Shown piece by piece: positions 1 through 10,409 of a DNA stretch of 64,000 nucleotides. Numbering within the stretch: the first letter of the stretch is position 1; each line of letters begins with the position of its first letter. The DNA comes from Niallia sp. XMNu-256 (lineage in GTDB: Bacteria > Bacillota > Bacilli > Bacillales > Cytobacillaceae): positions 784,501 to 848,500 of the forward strand of contig NZ_CP137636.1 of NCBI RefSeq assembly GCF_036670015.1. The letters are read 5' to 3'. The notes under the pieces are model-generated. The model worked only from the letters and a program-made list of their open reading frames with translations. It was not told the origin of the DNA and ran no database searches. The translations under genes were made by a program, and so were the position numbers.

Positions 1-1
1 G

Positions 2-752
<751 letters not shown>

Positions 753-821
753 TCAACTTCGGTGTTTGGCACCGGATAACATTTGCGATGGTTAATCGCT
801 TATTAAAGGGGGAAAACGACG

Positions 822-2219
822 ATGGCAAAAAAAGCGCCAGAAATCGGTGATTATAAATATGGTTTTCACGATAAAGACGTCTCCATTTTCCGGTCAGAAC
901 GCGGATTAACAAAGGAAATTGTAGAAGAAATTTCAAAAATGAAAGAAGAGCCACAGTGGATGCTCGACTTCCGTTTGAAATCATTGGATATTTTTTACAG
1001 CAAGCCAATGCCGCAATGGGGTGGGGATTTAGCATCATTAAATTTTGATGAAATCACTTACTATGTAAAACCATCTGAGCAAGCTGAAAGATCTTGGGAT
1101 GAAGTACCAGAAGAAATCAAGCAAACATTTGATAAGCTAGGAATTCCTGAAGCTGAACAAAAGTATTTAGCAGGAGTTTCTGCTCAATACGAATCAGAAG
1201 TAGTTTACCATAATATGAAGGAAGACTTAGAGGAACAAGGGATTGTCTTTAAGGATACAGACTCAGCTTTAAAAGAAAATGAGGATATTTTCCGTGAGCA
1301 CTGGGCAAAAGTTATCCCACCAACTGATAATAAATTTGCTGCGTTAAACTCAGCGGTTTGGTCTGGTGGTTCCTTTATCTATGTTCCAAAAGGAATTAAA
1401 GTGGACACTCCACTCCAAGCGTATTTCCGCATCAACTCTGAAAACATGGGACAATTTGAACGTACATTAATCATTGTTGATGAAGGGGCATCTGTTCACT
1501 ATGTTGAAGGATGTACAGCACCTGTTTATACGACTAACTCTCTGCATAGTGCAGTTGTTGAAATTGTCATTAAAAAGGATGCTTACTGCCGTTATACAAC
1601 GATTCAAAACTGGGCGAACAATGTGTTCAACCTTGTGACAAAGCGTGCGGTATGTGAAGAGAACGCAACAATGGAATGGATCGATGGGAATATTGGTTCT
1701 AAATTAACAATGAAGTACCCAGCGGTCATTTTAAAAGGTGAAGGTGCTCGTGGTTTAACTCTTTCAATCGCGATTGCTGGTAAGGGACAAAACCAAGACA
1801 CTGGTGCAAAAATGATTCACTTAGCTCCAAACACATCTTCCACTATTGTATCGAAATCAATTTCTAAGCATGGTGGAAATGTAACATACCGTGGTATCGT
1901 GAAATTTGGCCGAAATGCTGAAGGTGCACGTGCAAACATTGAATGTGACACATTAATTATGGATAATGAATCCACCTCAGATACGATCCCTTATAATGAG
2001 GTAATGAATGATAATATCTCACTTGAGCATGAAGCAAAGGTTTCGAAGGTTTCTGAAGAACAACTATTCTATTTAATGAGCCGTGGTATTTCAGAGCAAG
2101 AGGCAACAGAAATGATTGTAATGGGCTTCATTGAGCCATTTACAAAAGAACTTCCGATGGAATATGCTGTTGAAATGAATAGACTTATCAAGTTCGAAAT
2201 GGAAGGTTCGATCGGTTAA
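822..2219 (+). CDS. sufB: Fe-S cluster assembly scaffold SufB
   Basis: SufB forms the SufBC2D scaffold on which clusters are built in the cytoplasm. The 465-aa length is that of the family. The right-handed beta-helix core runs through the middle, with VEGCTAP near residue 230 and SISKHGG and ARANIECD near residues 345-385, followed by the typical end containing [12 protein letters not shown] good ribosome site (AAGGGGG) precedes the ATG. It closes the suf operon: a strong hairpin terminator follows directly. No sign of damage. Confidence 0.97.
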   Translation: MAKKAPEIGDYKYGFHDKDVSIFRSERGLTKEIVEEISKMKEEPQWMLDFRLKSLDIFYSKPMPQWGGDLASLNFDEITYYVKPSEQAERSWDEVPEEIKQTFDKLGIPEAEQKYLAGVSAQYESEVVYHNMKEDLEEQGIVFKDTDSALKENEDIFREHWAKVIPPTDNKFAALNSAVWSGGSFIYVPKGIKVDTPLQAYFRINSENMGQFERTLIIVDEGASVHYVEGCTAPVYTTNSLHSAVVEIVIKKDAYCRYTTIQNWANNVFNLVTKRAVCEENATMEWIDGNIGSKLTMKYPAVILKGEGARGLTLSIAIAGKGQNQDTGAKMIHLAPNTSSTIVSKSISKHGGNVTYRGIVKFGRNAEGARANIECDTLIMDNESTSDTIPYNEVMNDNISLEHEAKVSKVSEEQLFYLMSRGISEQEATEMIVMGFIEPFTKELPMEYAVEMNRLIKFEMEGSIG

Positions 2220-2226
2220 ATACGGG

Positions 2227-2262
2227 AAAACCGTTTGCTATTATAGCAAACGGTTTTTTCTT
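2227..2262 (+). terminator. Rho-independent terminator of suf operon
   Basis: Perfect inverted repeat AAAACCGTTTGCTA / TAGCAAACGGTTTT with a 3-base loop, followed by a T-rich tract, 7 bases after the sufB stop. Confidence 0.9.
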
Positions 2263-2338
2263 TTAGGAACTATTTTGTTAATGAACGTCATAATTAGATT
2301 TGTGAAGAAAAAAGGTGGAGAAATAAACGGAGTTAGTG

Positions 2339-2745
2339 ACTCATAAGTGGTATGAAGACCCAAAACAGAAGCTCAAAAGAGACAAAGTTGTCTTCATAAG
2401 GGGTATGAAGACCAAAACAGAAGCTCGAAATTGAGAAAGTTGTCTTCATAAGGGGTATAAAGACCAAAACAGAAGCTCGAAATTGAGAAAGTTGTCTTCA
2501 TAAGGGGCATGAAGGCCAAAACAGAAGCTCAAAATTGAGAAAGTTGTCTTCATAAGGGGTATGAAGATCAAAACAGAAGCTCGAAATTGAGAAAGTTGTC
2601 TTCATAAGGGGTATGAAGACCAAAACAGAAGCTCGAAAGAGACAAAGTTGTCTTCATAAGGGGTATGAAGACCAAAACAGAAGCTCAAAATTGAGAAAGG
2701 TTTCTTCATAAAAGTTATGAAAGCCAAAACAGAAAAGCAAGGAAA
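2339..2745. repeat. 52-bp tandem repeat array, about 8 units
   Basis: The motif TCTTCATAAG (or a close variant) recurs with an exact 52-base step at 2339, 2391, 2443, 2495, 2547, 2599, 2651 and 2703; the first and last units are diverged. Inside each unit is an inverted repeat with 9-base arms GTCTTCATA and TATGAAGAC around AGGGG. The rest of the unit carries two smaller potential stems (for example CTCAA-AA-TTGAG, or GACAA-AG-TTGTC). No long open frame crosses it. It fills most of the 650-bp gap between sufB and the yunE-like gene. Function unknown. Confidence 0.9.
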
Positions 2746-2869
2746 AAAACGTTCTTAAAGTGGGGAAATGATAACAAGTTTATCTTCATTTACAAATAGA
2801 AGTAAATTAGCTAATCTTGAAACAAGATGACATTATAGTTGGATTACTCCGATAGAAGGTGAGCTTATA

Positions 2870-3688
2870 ATGGAATATATTGTATTACTTATAATCGGAC
2901 TTTTAGCTGGTACAATCGGAAGCCTTGTTGGGTTGGGTGGGGGAATTGTAATTGTTCCTGCTTTACTATATTTAGGGACAACCGGTTTTTTGACGGAAGC
3001 AACACCCCAAATTGCAGCAGGAACTTCCCTTTTGGTGATTATCTTCACAGGACTATCCTCTTCCATTTCTTATTACAAGCAAAAAAGGGTGGATATTAAG
3101 ACAGGACTTATTTTATTTATTGGTGGAGGTCCAGGAGGGATGGTAGGAGCCTGGGTTAATAAACAATTAAATGCTGATCATTTTTCTTTAGGATTTGGAC
3201 TATTTATGATTTTTATTTCCATTGTTTTAATGTATAAGGATAAGCTCCCACCATTAAAAAGAACGAGTGAAAGAGGAGTTTGGCGCACATTTATAGATCC
3301 AGATGGAAAGGAATATACTTATGGTTTTCAACCAGTGATTGCCATACCAATCGCTTTTATTGTAGGGTTCTTGGGAGGATTACTTGGTATTGGTGGCGGT
3401 GCATTAATGGTACCATCATTAATCTTATTATTTCACTTTCCGGCTCATATTGCCGTAGCTACTTCCATGCTATTGCTATTTTTCACATCGCTAACAAGTT
3501 CTATTACGCATATATGGTTAGGACATATCATTTGGTTATATGCGCTAGCACTGATTCCAGGCGCATGGCTAGGAGGAACACTTGGGGCTAAGATCAATCA
3601 AAAATTACCGAGTAAAGCGATTATCATTTTACTGAGGTTAGTTCTAATTATTGTTGGAATACGCTTAATCATTGACGGTTTAATTTAA
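2870..3688 (+). CDS. yunE: TSUP (TauE/SafE) family membrane permease, YunE-like
   Basis: Predicted permease of the sulfite exporter TauE/SafE family; members move sulfur-containing or organic anions, and the substrate here is unknown. The 272 residues hold about eight hydrophobic segments in two halves, each opening with a glycine-rich signature: GTIGSLVGLGGGIVIVP near residue 15 and GFLGGLLGIGGGALMVP near residue 165. The ATG is preceded by GAAGGTGAG. In B. subtilis yunE lies beside yunD, as here, and the gap to yunD is short. The link to sulfur chemistry of the nearby suf operon is only suggestive. Confidence 0.88.
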   Translation: MEYIVLLIIGLLAGTIGSLVGLGGGIVIVPALLYLGTTGFLTEATPQIAAGTSLLVIIFTGLSSSISYYKQKRVDIKTGLILFIGGGPGGMVGAWVNKQLNADHFSLGFGLFMIFISIVLMYKDKLPPLKRTSERGVWRTFIDPDGKEYTYGFQPVIAIPIAFIVGFLGGLLGIGGGALMVPSLILLFHFPAHIAVATSMLLLFFTSLTSSITHIWLGHIIWLYALALIPGAWLGGTLGAKINQKLPSKAIIILLRLVLIIVGIRLIIDGLI

Positions 3689-3755
3689 GGAGTTTTGTCC
3701 TCAATTATGTTACTATGGATGGATAAAAATATTGATTAGAAGGGATTGGCGATTG

Positions 3756-5126
3756 ATGGGTGAAGTGATCCATATTTATCATACGAACGATTTACATAGC
3801 CATTTTGATCATTGGCCTCGTATTCAATCGTTTTTACAAAATAGGAAAAAATGGCATCAAGAACATGGAGAGTCTTGTTTTTTGTTTGATATAGGAGATC
3901 ATGCTGATCGTTGGCATCCTCTAACAGAAGCGACAATGGGTCAGGAAAACACCCGTTTACTAAATGAAACAGGAATTCAGGCCGTTACAATTGGTAATAA
4001 TGAAGGAATCACATTTCCACATGATGGCTTGGATCACTTATACGATCATCGTCAATTCGATGTTTTAGTGGCAAATTTATTCAAGCTGGATGGAAATCAT
4101 CCCTCATGGATAAAAGAACATGCCATTTACGAAACAACTACAGGGATTAAAGTTGGGGTTACTGGGTTAACGGCAAACTATGAGCATCTTTATAGGTTAT
4201 TAGGTTGGAAGGTTATCGATCCCATTGAGACCCTTAAAGTTCAGATTGCCCAATTGAAGGATAAGTGTGACATTATTGTACTTCTATCACATCTCGGAAT
4301 TCATGAGGATGAAATGATCGGTCGGGAGTTTCCTGATATTGATGTTGTAATTGGTGGTCATACCCATCATATTTTGCATGAGGGGAAAATGGTAAATAAC
4401 TCGCTATTGACATGTGCTGGTAAATACGGAATGTATGTGGGACATATTCGCCTATCATTTGATAATGGAAAACTACTTGAGAAAAAGGCATGGTTATATA
4501 GTACGAATGAATTACCTGTTGTACAAGATGAAAAAAATATCGTGAAGAATCTTTATCGCAAGGGAAAAGCAATGCTTTCACAGAATGTTGTATCTTTAAA
4601 TCATCCGTTTATGTCGAAAGAGGAAATTGCGGTACTTTTATGTGAAGCGACGAAAGAATGGTGTCAGGCAGATTGTGCGCTAATTAATGAGGGACTAATT
4701 CTTGAGGATTTTCAATCAGGAATACTTACTAAATTTGAGTTATTAAAAAATTGTCCTCATCCAATTAATCCATGTGTAGTCGAGCTTACAGGATCAGAAC
4801 TTAAAGAAGTCCTGATTCAATCATTGGATGAGAAGTGGAAGGAAATGCAAATTATTGGCCTGGGATTTCGAGGAAAAGTGATGGGGAAAATGATTTACAG
4901 TGGAATTGAAGTTCAAAAGGGACCACATTCTTATCAATTTTTTATCGATGGAGTATTACTGCAACCCAATGTAACATATAAAATTGCTATTCCTGATATG
5001 TTTACATTCGGGCGCTTTTTTCCATCAATTTTTAGAGCAAAAAATAAACATTACTTTTTACCGGAATTTATGAGGCATTTATTAGAATGGAAATTGGGGG
5101 AAACAGAAAAACAATCTGTCCACTAA
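3756..5126 (+). CDS. yunD: Metallophosphatase / 5'-nucleotidase-like protein YunD
   Basis: Calcineurin-like metallophosphoesterase with a C-terminal 5'-nucleotidase domain. The dinuclear-metal motifs are visible in order: HTNDLHSH near the N-terminus, DIGDHAD, GNNEG, LSHLG and GGHTHH. I start it at the ATG at 3756 (about 456 aa), since AGAAGGG lies 11 bases upstream and homologues begin just before the HTND motif; an upstream in-frame start would add 8 residues. No signal peptide is seen, so it is probably cytoplasmic. Substrate not determinable; nucleotides or related phosphoesters are typical. Confidence 0.85.
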   Translation: MGEVIHIYHTNDLHSHFDHWPRIQSFLQNRKKWHQEHGESCFLFDIGDHADRWHPLTEATMGQENTRLLNETGIQAVTIGNNEGITFPHDGLDHLYDHRQFDVLVANLFKLDGNHPSWIKEHAIYETTTGIKVGVTGLTANYEHLYRLLGWKVIDPIETLKVQIAQLKDKCDIIVLLSHLGIHEDEMIGREFPDIDVVIGGHTHHILHEGKMVNNSLLTCAGKYGMYVGHIRLSFDNGKLLEKKAWLYSTNELPVVQDEKNIVKNLYRKGKAMLSQNVVSLNHPFMSKEEIAVLLCEATKEWCQADCALINEGLILEDFQSGILTKFELLKNCPHPINPCVVELTGSELKEVLIQSLDEKWKEMQIIGLGFRGKVMGKMIYSGIEVQKGPHSYQFFIDGVLLQPNVTYKIAIPDMFTFGRFFPSIFRAKNKHYFLPEFMRHLLEWKLGETEKQSVH

Positions 5127-5196
5127 GACACGTGATGTCCCTTTTCTTCATATGATAACTATGAATAGAGAGAAGGAAAGGAGCGTCATAACAAAG

Positions 5197-5499
5197 ATGA
5201 TTGATGTAACTCCCATCGACATAAATGGAAACACTTTTCTTAGTATATCTGTCCAATTGCCAAAAACGAATTTACTTGTGGTGACCAGTGATAAAGGCTA
5301 TATCATGTGTGGAGCTCTTGATGTCTCACTTCTAAATGAAAAGCTAAAAGATCGGAAAGTCATTGCGGGTAGAGCGACTGGTGTTAAAACAATCGAACAG
5401 CTTTTAGAGGCACCATTAGAATCAGTAACTTACGAAGCGGAAGCACTAGGAATTTATAAAGGCATGATCGGCAAAGAAGCCATGCTTAAAATGATATAA
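5197..5499 (+). CDS. yunC: YunC, DUF1805 family protein
   Basis: Small soluble protein of about 100 aa, DUF1805. Hallmarks are the stretch MCGALDV near residue 35, AGRATGVKT, and LEAPLESVTYEAE. The ATG at 5197 is chosen over an in-frame ATG at 5152 because AAAGGAG lies upstream of 5197 and family members start close to the IDVTPI segment. It sits between yunD and yunB as in B. subtilis. Biochemical role unknown. Confidence 0.85.
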   Translation: MIDVTPIDINGNTFLSISVQLPKTNLLVVTSDKGYIMCGALDVSLLNEKLKDRKVIAGRATGVKTIEQLLEAPLESVTYEAEALGIYKGMIGKEAMLKMI

Positions 5500-5506
5500 A
5501 TTATTC

Positions 5507-5553
5507 AGTGCCAGGTAATCTCCAGTTTTGGAAGGTTCCTGGCATTGTTTTTT
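5507..5553 (+). terminator. Terminator after yunC
   Basis: Inverted repeat AGTGCCAGG / CCTGGCATT with a 22-base loop followed by a run of T residues. Confidence 0.75.
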
Positions 5554-5662
5554 GTGATATGACTTTTACCATCAGATTGTATAGCTTTCATATTATTTTT
5601 CTAAAGTTTTTAGCGTTAGTCCCCCTCTTAAAGCATACATATACTTGTGGGGGGGGATTTTT

Positions 5663-6436
5663 TTGCCTAAGCTTAAATTTCGAAAATCGATGTTTAACAA
5701 AAGAAAAATTGCCAAAAAAGGGCCACTTCCTTTTCGATATGTATTGCTACTTACGTTTGTGTTTTTTATTTTTTCAACAGCGATCGGTTTCTGGATTGTT
5801 GATAAGGAACTCGAGCCTGTGTTAATGGCTTATGCGAAGTCTGAATCTGTCAATTTAGCCACACTCGTTATAAATGACGCCGTGGAACAGCAACTAAAAG
5901 AAAAATCAGACGACACTTTATTTAGTTCAATTCCTAATTCAGATGAAGTTAATAATATTCAATTAGATGCGGAAGGCATCTTAAGAAGACAAACGGATAT
6001 TGAGAGAAGAATATTGGAAAATTTAAAAAAGGCGGAAGAAGGAGAGTTGTCAATTCTACATTCCCAAGAAAATATGGATGTAGGAACAGACGGGAAACAT
6101 GGGAATGGAATTCATTTCAATGTGCCATTAGGACGGGTGACTGATAACGCTTTGCTTGCTAATCTTGGGCCTGATGTTCCAGTAGAGTTTTCTGTTATCG
6201 GGGATGTACAGTCAGACATTAAAACAAAAGTTGTTGAGTTTGGAATCAATGGAGGGGTTATTGAAGTATCCATGGAAGTTGAAATTCAAGTTGAGGTGAT
6301 TATGCCATTCTCGGCAGATTCCACAGTTGTAACAAGGAACATTCCAATCGGAATGGGTGTTTTCCGAGGCGATGTCCCACAATTTTACAACGGAAGTGGT
6401 AAAACGAATCCATCCATTCAATTGCCTAAAGACTGA
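5663..6436 (+). CDS. yunB: Sporulation protein YunB
   Basis: YunB is a sporulation protein of endospore formers, in B. subtilis under the mother-cell sigma-E regulon. One transmembrane helix lies near residues 25-45 (LLLTFVFFIFSTAIGFW), followed by an extracytoplasmic region with conserved YAKSESVNLATLVIN and VPLGRVTDNALLANLGPDVP. I place the start at the TTG at 5663, seven bases after an eight-G run acting as ribosome site; an ATG at 5690 lacks one. The protein then has 257 aa, near the family length. The gene faces lytH across a shared hairpin. Confidence 0.88.
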   Translation: MPKLKFRKSMFNKRKIAKKGPLPFRYVLLLTFVFFIFSTAIGFWIVDKELEPVLMAYAKSESVNLATLVINDAVEQQLKEKSDDTLFSSIPNSDEVNNIQLDAEGILRRQTDIERRILENLKKAEEGELSILHSQENMDVGTDGKHGNGIHFNVPLGRVTDNALLANLGPDVPVEFSVIGDVQSDIKTKVVEFGINGGVIEVSMEVEIQVEVIMPFSADSTVVTRNIPIGMGVFRGDVPQFYNGSGKTNPSIQLPKD

Positions 6437-6459
6437 TACAAAATTCAATAATTCATAAT

Positions 6460-6504
6460 GTAAGGTATCTCCCGAATAGTGGAAGATACCTTACATCTAT
6501 TTTT
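6460..6504. terminator. Bidirectional terminator between yunB and lytH
   Basis: Inverted repeat GTAAGGTATCT / AGATACCTTAC with a 13-base loop between two convergent genes, with a T-rich tract on the plus side. Confidence 0.75.
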
Positions 6505-7492
6505 TATGGAGTTGCTGCCTTTCTTGCCTTTCCCATAATTTGAGATGTGGGAATGGATCAAATGACCACTCAGTACGTCCATTATCTTTGTAAATTCCAT
6601 AATGAAGATGGGGCGGAAATTTACCAGAAGTTCCGGGTGGCCCATATCCGGAAGCACCAACACTTCCGATGATTTGCCCTGGTTCTACAATTTGCCCTTT
6701 ATGTAGATCTTTAGCAAAGCCATTTAAATGAGCAAAGTAATGGTAGTTGTTGTTAATATCACGGATTCCAACCCTCCAACCGCCATATTTATTCCAACCC
6801 TTCATTTCAACAATTCCATAGGAAGTAGCTTTAACTGGGACCCCATAGTTTGCAAATATATCTGTTCCTTCATGAATTCTTCGTCCACCCCAACCTCTTG
6901 CATCCCCCCAAGTGTTTTTATAACTATAGTTACTTCTTAGTGGAAGTGGAAATGCATGTTTTTCTAAATTTAGATGTCCAAAATGTTTATAAATTTTAGC
7001 TTTATCAAGTATGATCCCAACGGTTTTATCCCTATTATAATAATCCCAAAGTGCTAATTTCACATAATCATGATTGGTTCCATAGTTCAGAATATAATTA
7101 GCCATTGAATAAATGACATCAAAGTCATTAGAAAGGGAAGCTATTCCATCTTGATCTCCATCGGTTCCCATTCCTTGAAAAAATTGAATGGAAAACGGGT
7201 TTTCATCTGTTATATCTGGATTTAAAAGGCCGACCCATTTTTCAGGTGGAATATAAATACCTGTGATTCCTTCTGCTTTTGGCAAATCCTTGCGAGACTG
7301 CCGCACATTTCGTTCATACTGATCAATAGCAGCAAGGTAATACCAGGGAATATTTGTCAAGGATTCAACGCTTTGATACAATTCCATTCTTTTTGTAAAA
7401 ATGTCATTTTGATCACTTTCTGCTGCCTTTGCAATTGGACCGTTAAAGAGAAGCACCATCAATGAGACGATACACAGCATAACTCGGCGCAT
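6497..7492 (-). CDS. lytH: Secreted M23 family endopeptidase LytH/YunA
   Basis: Peptidoglycan endopeptidase; in B. subtilis LytH is an L-Ala-D-Glu peptidase that shapes spore cortex muropeptides. The 331-aa protein begins with a signal peptide (basic MRR then a hydrophobic stretch ending near AKAAES). A lytic-transglycosylase-like accessory region follows, then the M23 (LytM) domain with both zinc motifs: HEGTD near residue 215 and HLHYG near residue 295. Convergent with yunB and divergent from lipA, exactly as in B. subtilis. Expected to act during sporulation. Confidence 0.9.
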   Translation of the reverse strand: MRRVMLCIVSLMVLLFNGPIAKAAESDQNDIFTKRMELYQSVESLTNIPWYYLAAIDQYERNVRQSRKDLPKAEGITGIYIPPEKWVGLLNPDITDENPFSIQFFQGMGTDGDQDGIASLSNDFDVIYSMANYILNYGTNHDYVKLALWDYYNRDKTVGIILDKAKIYKHFGHLNLEKHAFPLPLRSNYSYKNTWGDARGWGGRRIHEGTDIFANYGVPVKATSYGIVEMKGWNKYGGWRVGIRDINNNYHYFAHLNGFAKDLHKGQIVEPGQIIGSVGASGYGPPGTSGKFPPHLHYGIYKDNGRTEWSFDPFPHLKLWERQERQQLHKK

Positions 7493-7685
7493 ACAAAATC
7501 CTCCCTTCTATTAGTATCTACCCCATTAGTTTGTGAAAGGGAAAGGAATTCATAAATGATAATTTTTGGTAAAACATAATTAAACAATTGGATTGTAGTT
7601 TTTCATGTCAATATGGTAAAGTGAAAGGGATGGATACTTCTTACATTCACCAGGTTTAGTTTACAGAAAGGGTTGGAGTGAAAAA

Positions 7686-8606
7686 ATGAGTAAAAAACAA
7701 GGAACATATGAGCGTAAACCGGAATGGTTAAAAATAAAGCTTAACACGAATGATAGTTACACAGGCTTAAAAGGTTTAATGCGAGAAAAGAAATTACATA
7801 CAGTTTGTGAAGAAGCACGCTGTCCAAATATTCATGAATGCTGGGCTGAAAGAAGAACTGCTACATTTATGATTCTTGGTGATACATGCACACGGGCTTG
7901 TCGTTTCTGTGCGGTTAAGACAGGTCTTCCAACGGAGTTTGATTTGGCGGAACCAGAAAGAGTTGCAGACTCTGTTGTTACGATGAATTTAAAACATGTT
8001 GTTATTACAATGGTGTCACGTGACGATTTAAAAGATGGCGGTTCAGGTGTGTTAGCTGAAACGATCCGTGCGATCCGTCGAAAAAATCCGTTTACTTCAA
8101 TCGAGGTTTTACCATCTGATATGGGCGGTGTTTTCGAAAATATTAAAACAATAATGGATGCAAAGCCAGATATCTTGAATCATAATATTGAAACTGTTGA
8201 AAGATTAACCCCGAGAGTTAGAGCAAGAGCTACTTACGAGCGTTCTTTGGAAGTTTTAAGGAGAGCAAAAGAGTTGCAACCACAAATTCCAACTAAATCA
8301 AGTTTAATGATTGGACTTGGAGAAACAAAAGAAGAAATTCTTGCGACTATGGATGATCTGCGGGCAAATAATGTAGATATTATGACTATCGGACAATATC
8401 TGCAACCAACTAAAAAACATTTACCAGTTATTAAATATTACCATCCTGATGAGTTTAAAGAGTTGAAAGAAATTGCAATGGAAAAAGGCTTTAGTCACTG
8501 TGAGTCAGGTCCACTTGTACGTTCTTCTTATCACGCTGATGAACAAGTTAATGAAGCAGCAAAACATATGCAGCAGCTTGGTGAAACTGAATTAAAAAAC
8601 GCATAA
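7686..8606 (+). CDS. lipA: Lipoyl synthase LipA
   Basis: Radical SAM enzyme that inserts two sulfurs into octanoyl groups on E2 subunits or GcvH. All required motifs are present in 306 aa: the auxiliary cluster [12 protein letters not shown] near residues 40-50, the radical [11 protein letters not shown] near residues 68-75, and the C-terminal RSSYHADE whose serine binds the auxiliary cluster. The ribosome site GAAAGGGTTGGAGTG precedes the ATG. As an enzyme with two 4Fe-4S clusters it depends on the suf genes at the window start. Confidence 0.97.
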   Translation: MSKKQGTYERKPEWLKIKLNTNDSYTGLKGLMREKKLHTVCEEARCPNIHECWAERRTATFMILGDTCTRACRFCAVKTGLPTEFDLAEPERVADSVVTMNLKHVVITMVSRDDLKDGGSGVLAETIRAIRRKNPFTSIEVLPSDMGGVFENIKTIMDAKPDILNHNIETVERLTPRVRARATYERSLEVLRRAKELQPQIPTKSSLMIGLGETKEEILATMDDLRANNVDIMTIGQYLQPTKKHLPVIKYYHPDEFKELKEIAMEKGFSHCESGPLVRSSYHADEQVNEAAKHMQQLGETELKNA

Positions 8607-8720
8607 GCCAACTCTCATGACTTCACTTCTTGAGTAATTAATTAGTACAAGGCACTTGCGCTTTTTATCATTCTATGGCTAAATTTTTTTAAGGAGTTTT
8701 TTACTTCGAGAGGTGAAAAC

Positions 8721-8996
8721 ATGGTATGTATTGAGAGTAGTTGTTATGAAATTGTGGAGGAAAGAGGTAATGGCTATAATGAAGAAGCCTTCCTTCATCG
8801 TTACAGCGAAATTTTAACGAAGTATGATTATATTGTCGGAGATTGGGGTTATGGACAACTTCGATTAAAAGGCTTCTTTGACGATCAAAATCCTAAGGGC
8901 ACATACGATTCCAAAATTAGTACAGTTTCAGAATACTTGTATGAATTCTGTAACTTTGGCTGTGCCTATTTCATTCTAAAGAAAATTAAAAAGTAA
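8721..8996 (+). CDS. yutD: YutD family protein (DUF1027)
   Basis: Small cytoplasmic protein of 91 aa matching the YutD family: HRYSEILTKYDYIVGDWGYGQLRLKGFF is the family core, followed by a short C-terminal helix with YLYEFCNFGCAYF. AGAGGTG precedes the ATG. In B. subtilis yutD lies near lipA; yutC, which separates them there, is absent here. Function unknown. Confidence 0.85.
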   Translation: MVCIESSCYEIVEERGNGYNEEAFLHRYSEILTKYDYIVGDWGYGQLRLKGFFDDQNPKGTYDSKISTVSEYLYEFCNFGCAYFILKKIKK

Positions 8997-9027
8997 AAAA
9001 GCTGCTTTTATCGCAGCTTTTTTATTT
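8996..9027. terminator. Terminator shared by yutD and the convergent gene
   Basis: Inverted repeat AAAAAGCTGC / GCAGCTTTTT with a 7-base loop and flanking A/T runs on both sides. Confidence 0.85.
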
Positions 9028-9297
9028 GTCATAGGGTGGTTGCTCTGATTGTTCTGGGTCGTCATGTGGTGGGTGAGCGCCATCCATTTGTCTTGGTAGA
9101 TCTTCATGAAGAGATTTATTTTCATAATTAAAAGCACTGTAACGCCGCTGTCCTTCTTTCCATTCAGTACTTTTATTTTCAACTGGTTCATAGGCCCGAA
9201 ATGGTGAGCCATAAGGACCATCCGGAAATTCCTCTGGAATTAAATAATTGTTTAGTTTTTCCACATTAGAAAAATTAGTATAGCGGTCTTTCCCCAT
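9022..9297 (-). CDS. Conserved hypothetical small hydrophilic protein
   Basis: 91-aa protein, highly polar, with MGKDRYTNFSN at the start and a tail rich in Pro, Asp and Gln (HPPHDDPEQSEQPPYDK). No membrane segment or signal peptide. AGGTGA precedes the ATG. Such proteins occur in Bacillus beside yutD and are annotated only as cytosolic proteins; I do not recognise a function. An overlapping frame on the same strand (8976-9221) looks like a shadow. Confidence 0.6.
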   Translation of the reverse strand: MGKDRYTNFSNVEKLNNYLIPEEFPDGPYGSPFRAYEPVENKSTEWKEGQRRYSAFNYENKSLHEDLPRQMDGAHPPHDDPEQSEQPPYDK

Positions 9298-9388
9298 TAA
9301 AAATCACCTCATGAACAGTATTCGTTACCAATCAGCGAAATATCCATCGGTTTTGGGAACTTAAGTGGTACTAGTAGGGAAATGAAAA

Positions 9389-9655
9389 TTATACTAGTTC
9401 CGATAAAAAAGCAGATAGCTCTGCTGCGTCTTCTTCATTCATGTCAAAAGCATGCTCGATATAACCTTCTTCTTGTAAATCATCAGGACCAATAATTGCA
9501 AATCGACCGCCCTGAATATTTAACACAATTACTTTTCCATAATAGCGGTCACTTTGAATAATCGCTAAATCAAACCGGTTATTATCATTCATAAAGCTGA
9601 CAAATCTTGTTTTTGTCTCTACAGTATCGTCATATAGAAAAAAGCGTTCAGACAT
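9389..9655 (-). CDS. DUF3055 family protein
   Basis: 88-aa acidic cytoplasmic protein. The opening MSERFFLYDDTVETKTRFVSF, the middle RFDLAIIQSDRYYGK and GRFAIIGPDDL match DUF3055 of Bacillaceae. The ATG follows a GGGGAGAT-like ribosome site. Divergent from yutE. No function assigned. Confidence 0.8.
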   Translation of the reverse strand: MSERFFLYDDTVETKTRFVSFMNDNNRFDLAIIQSDRYYGKVIVLNIQGGRFAIIGPDDLQEEGYIEHAFDMNEEDAAELSAFLSELV

Positions 9656-9936
9656 GTTTTATCTCCCCTATTCAATTATAAATATGATCTCCTCCTATCT
9701 TAACAAAAATAGCCATAATACTGAATTTTTAACGAACATTAATAGATTTTAACTAAATTATGGTACAATAAGCATAGGAAAATCCCAATAACAAATCGAA
9801 CGATGAAGACAATAATGTTCGGCTTATATGATAAGCTGATTATTAATACGGAAATGTTACAACTCCAAGTATGGGAAATGCGTCCCTATAATTGTAATTG
9901 TGTTCACTAAGTTCAGATGAAAGGATGTTATAGGTT

Positions 9937-10377
9937 ATGTATTTTGTTGATCGTGATAAAATTGAAGATAAACTTAGGTTTATTGATCATCAAGTTGGTT
10001 TATTCCAAGCTCAACAACAATGGAACACAGATTTTGAAAAAGCCGCATTGGAACGAATCATCCATATGACGATTGAAGCTCTGTTGGATGTTGGAAATGC
10101 TATGATTGATGGTTTTATTATGCGTGATCCTGGAAGTTATGAGGATATTATCGATATTCTAGAGGATGAAAAAGTCATTACAAGAGAGATGAGTGTAGGC
10201 TATAAACGAATTATTGCCTATCGAAAAAACTTGCAACAATTTTATACAAATATCAACCACTCCGAATTAGTAGGTGCATTTGACAAGGAGCTTCCGGTTT
10301 TAAAGTCATTTACTTCCCATGTTAGAAAATATTTAGAAAGTGCAATGGGAGTTGTTACGGCATTTATGCCAAATTAA
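9937..10377 (+). CDS. yutE: YutE, DUF86 (HepT-like) family protein
   Basis: 146-aa helical protein of the DUF86/HepT superfamily. The N-terminal FVDRDKIEDKLRFI and the central RIIHMTIEALLDVGNAMID fit YutE of B. subtilis. HepT relatives are RNase toxins paired with MNT nucleotidyltransferases, but no MNT partner is adjacent and this copy is a core-genome member in Bacillus, so toxin activity should not be assumed. AAAGGATG precedes the start. The next gene begins 33 bases later. Confidence 0.85.
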   Translation: MYFVDRDKIEDKLRFIDHQVGLFQAQQQWNTDFEKAALERIIHMTIEALLDVGNAMIDGFIMRDPGSYEDIIDILEDEKVITREMSVGYKRIIAYRKNLQQFYTNINHSELVGAFDKELPVLKSFTSHVRKYLESAMGVVTAFMPN

Positions 10378-10409
10378 TGGAGTCTGTCATATAAAGAAAG
10401 GTGAGTATC

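Noticed and set aside
2339-2745. CRISPR array
   Set aside because: The whole 52-base unit repeats, so there are no unique spacers, and no cas genes are nearby.
5508-5825. Plus-strand 105-codon frame before yunB
   Set aside because: It lies over a terminator and the yunB start in another frame, has no ribosome site and no recognisable domain.
9937-10377. Toxin-antitoxin system (HepT-MNT) at yutE
   Set aside because: No MNT antitoxin is adjacent and yutE is a conserved chromosomal gene in bacilli.
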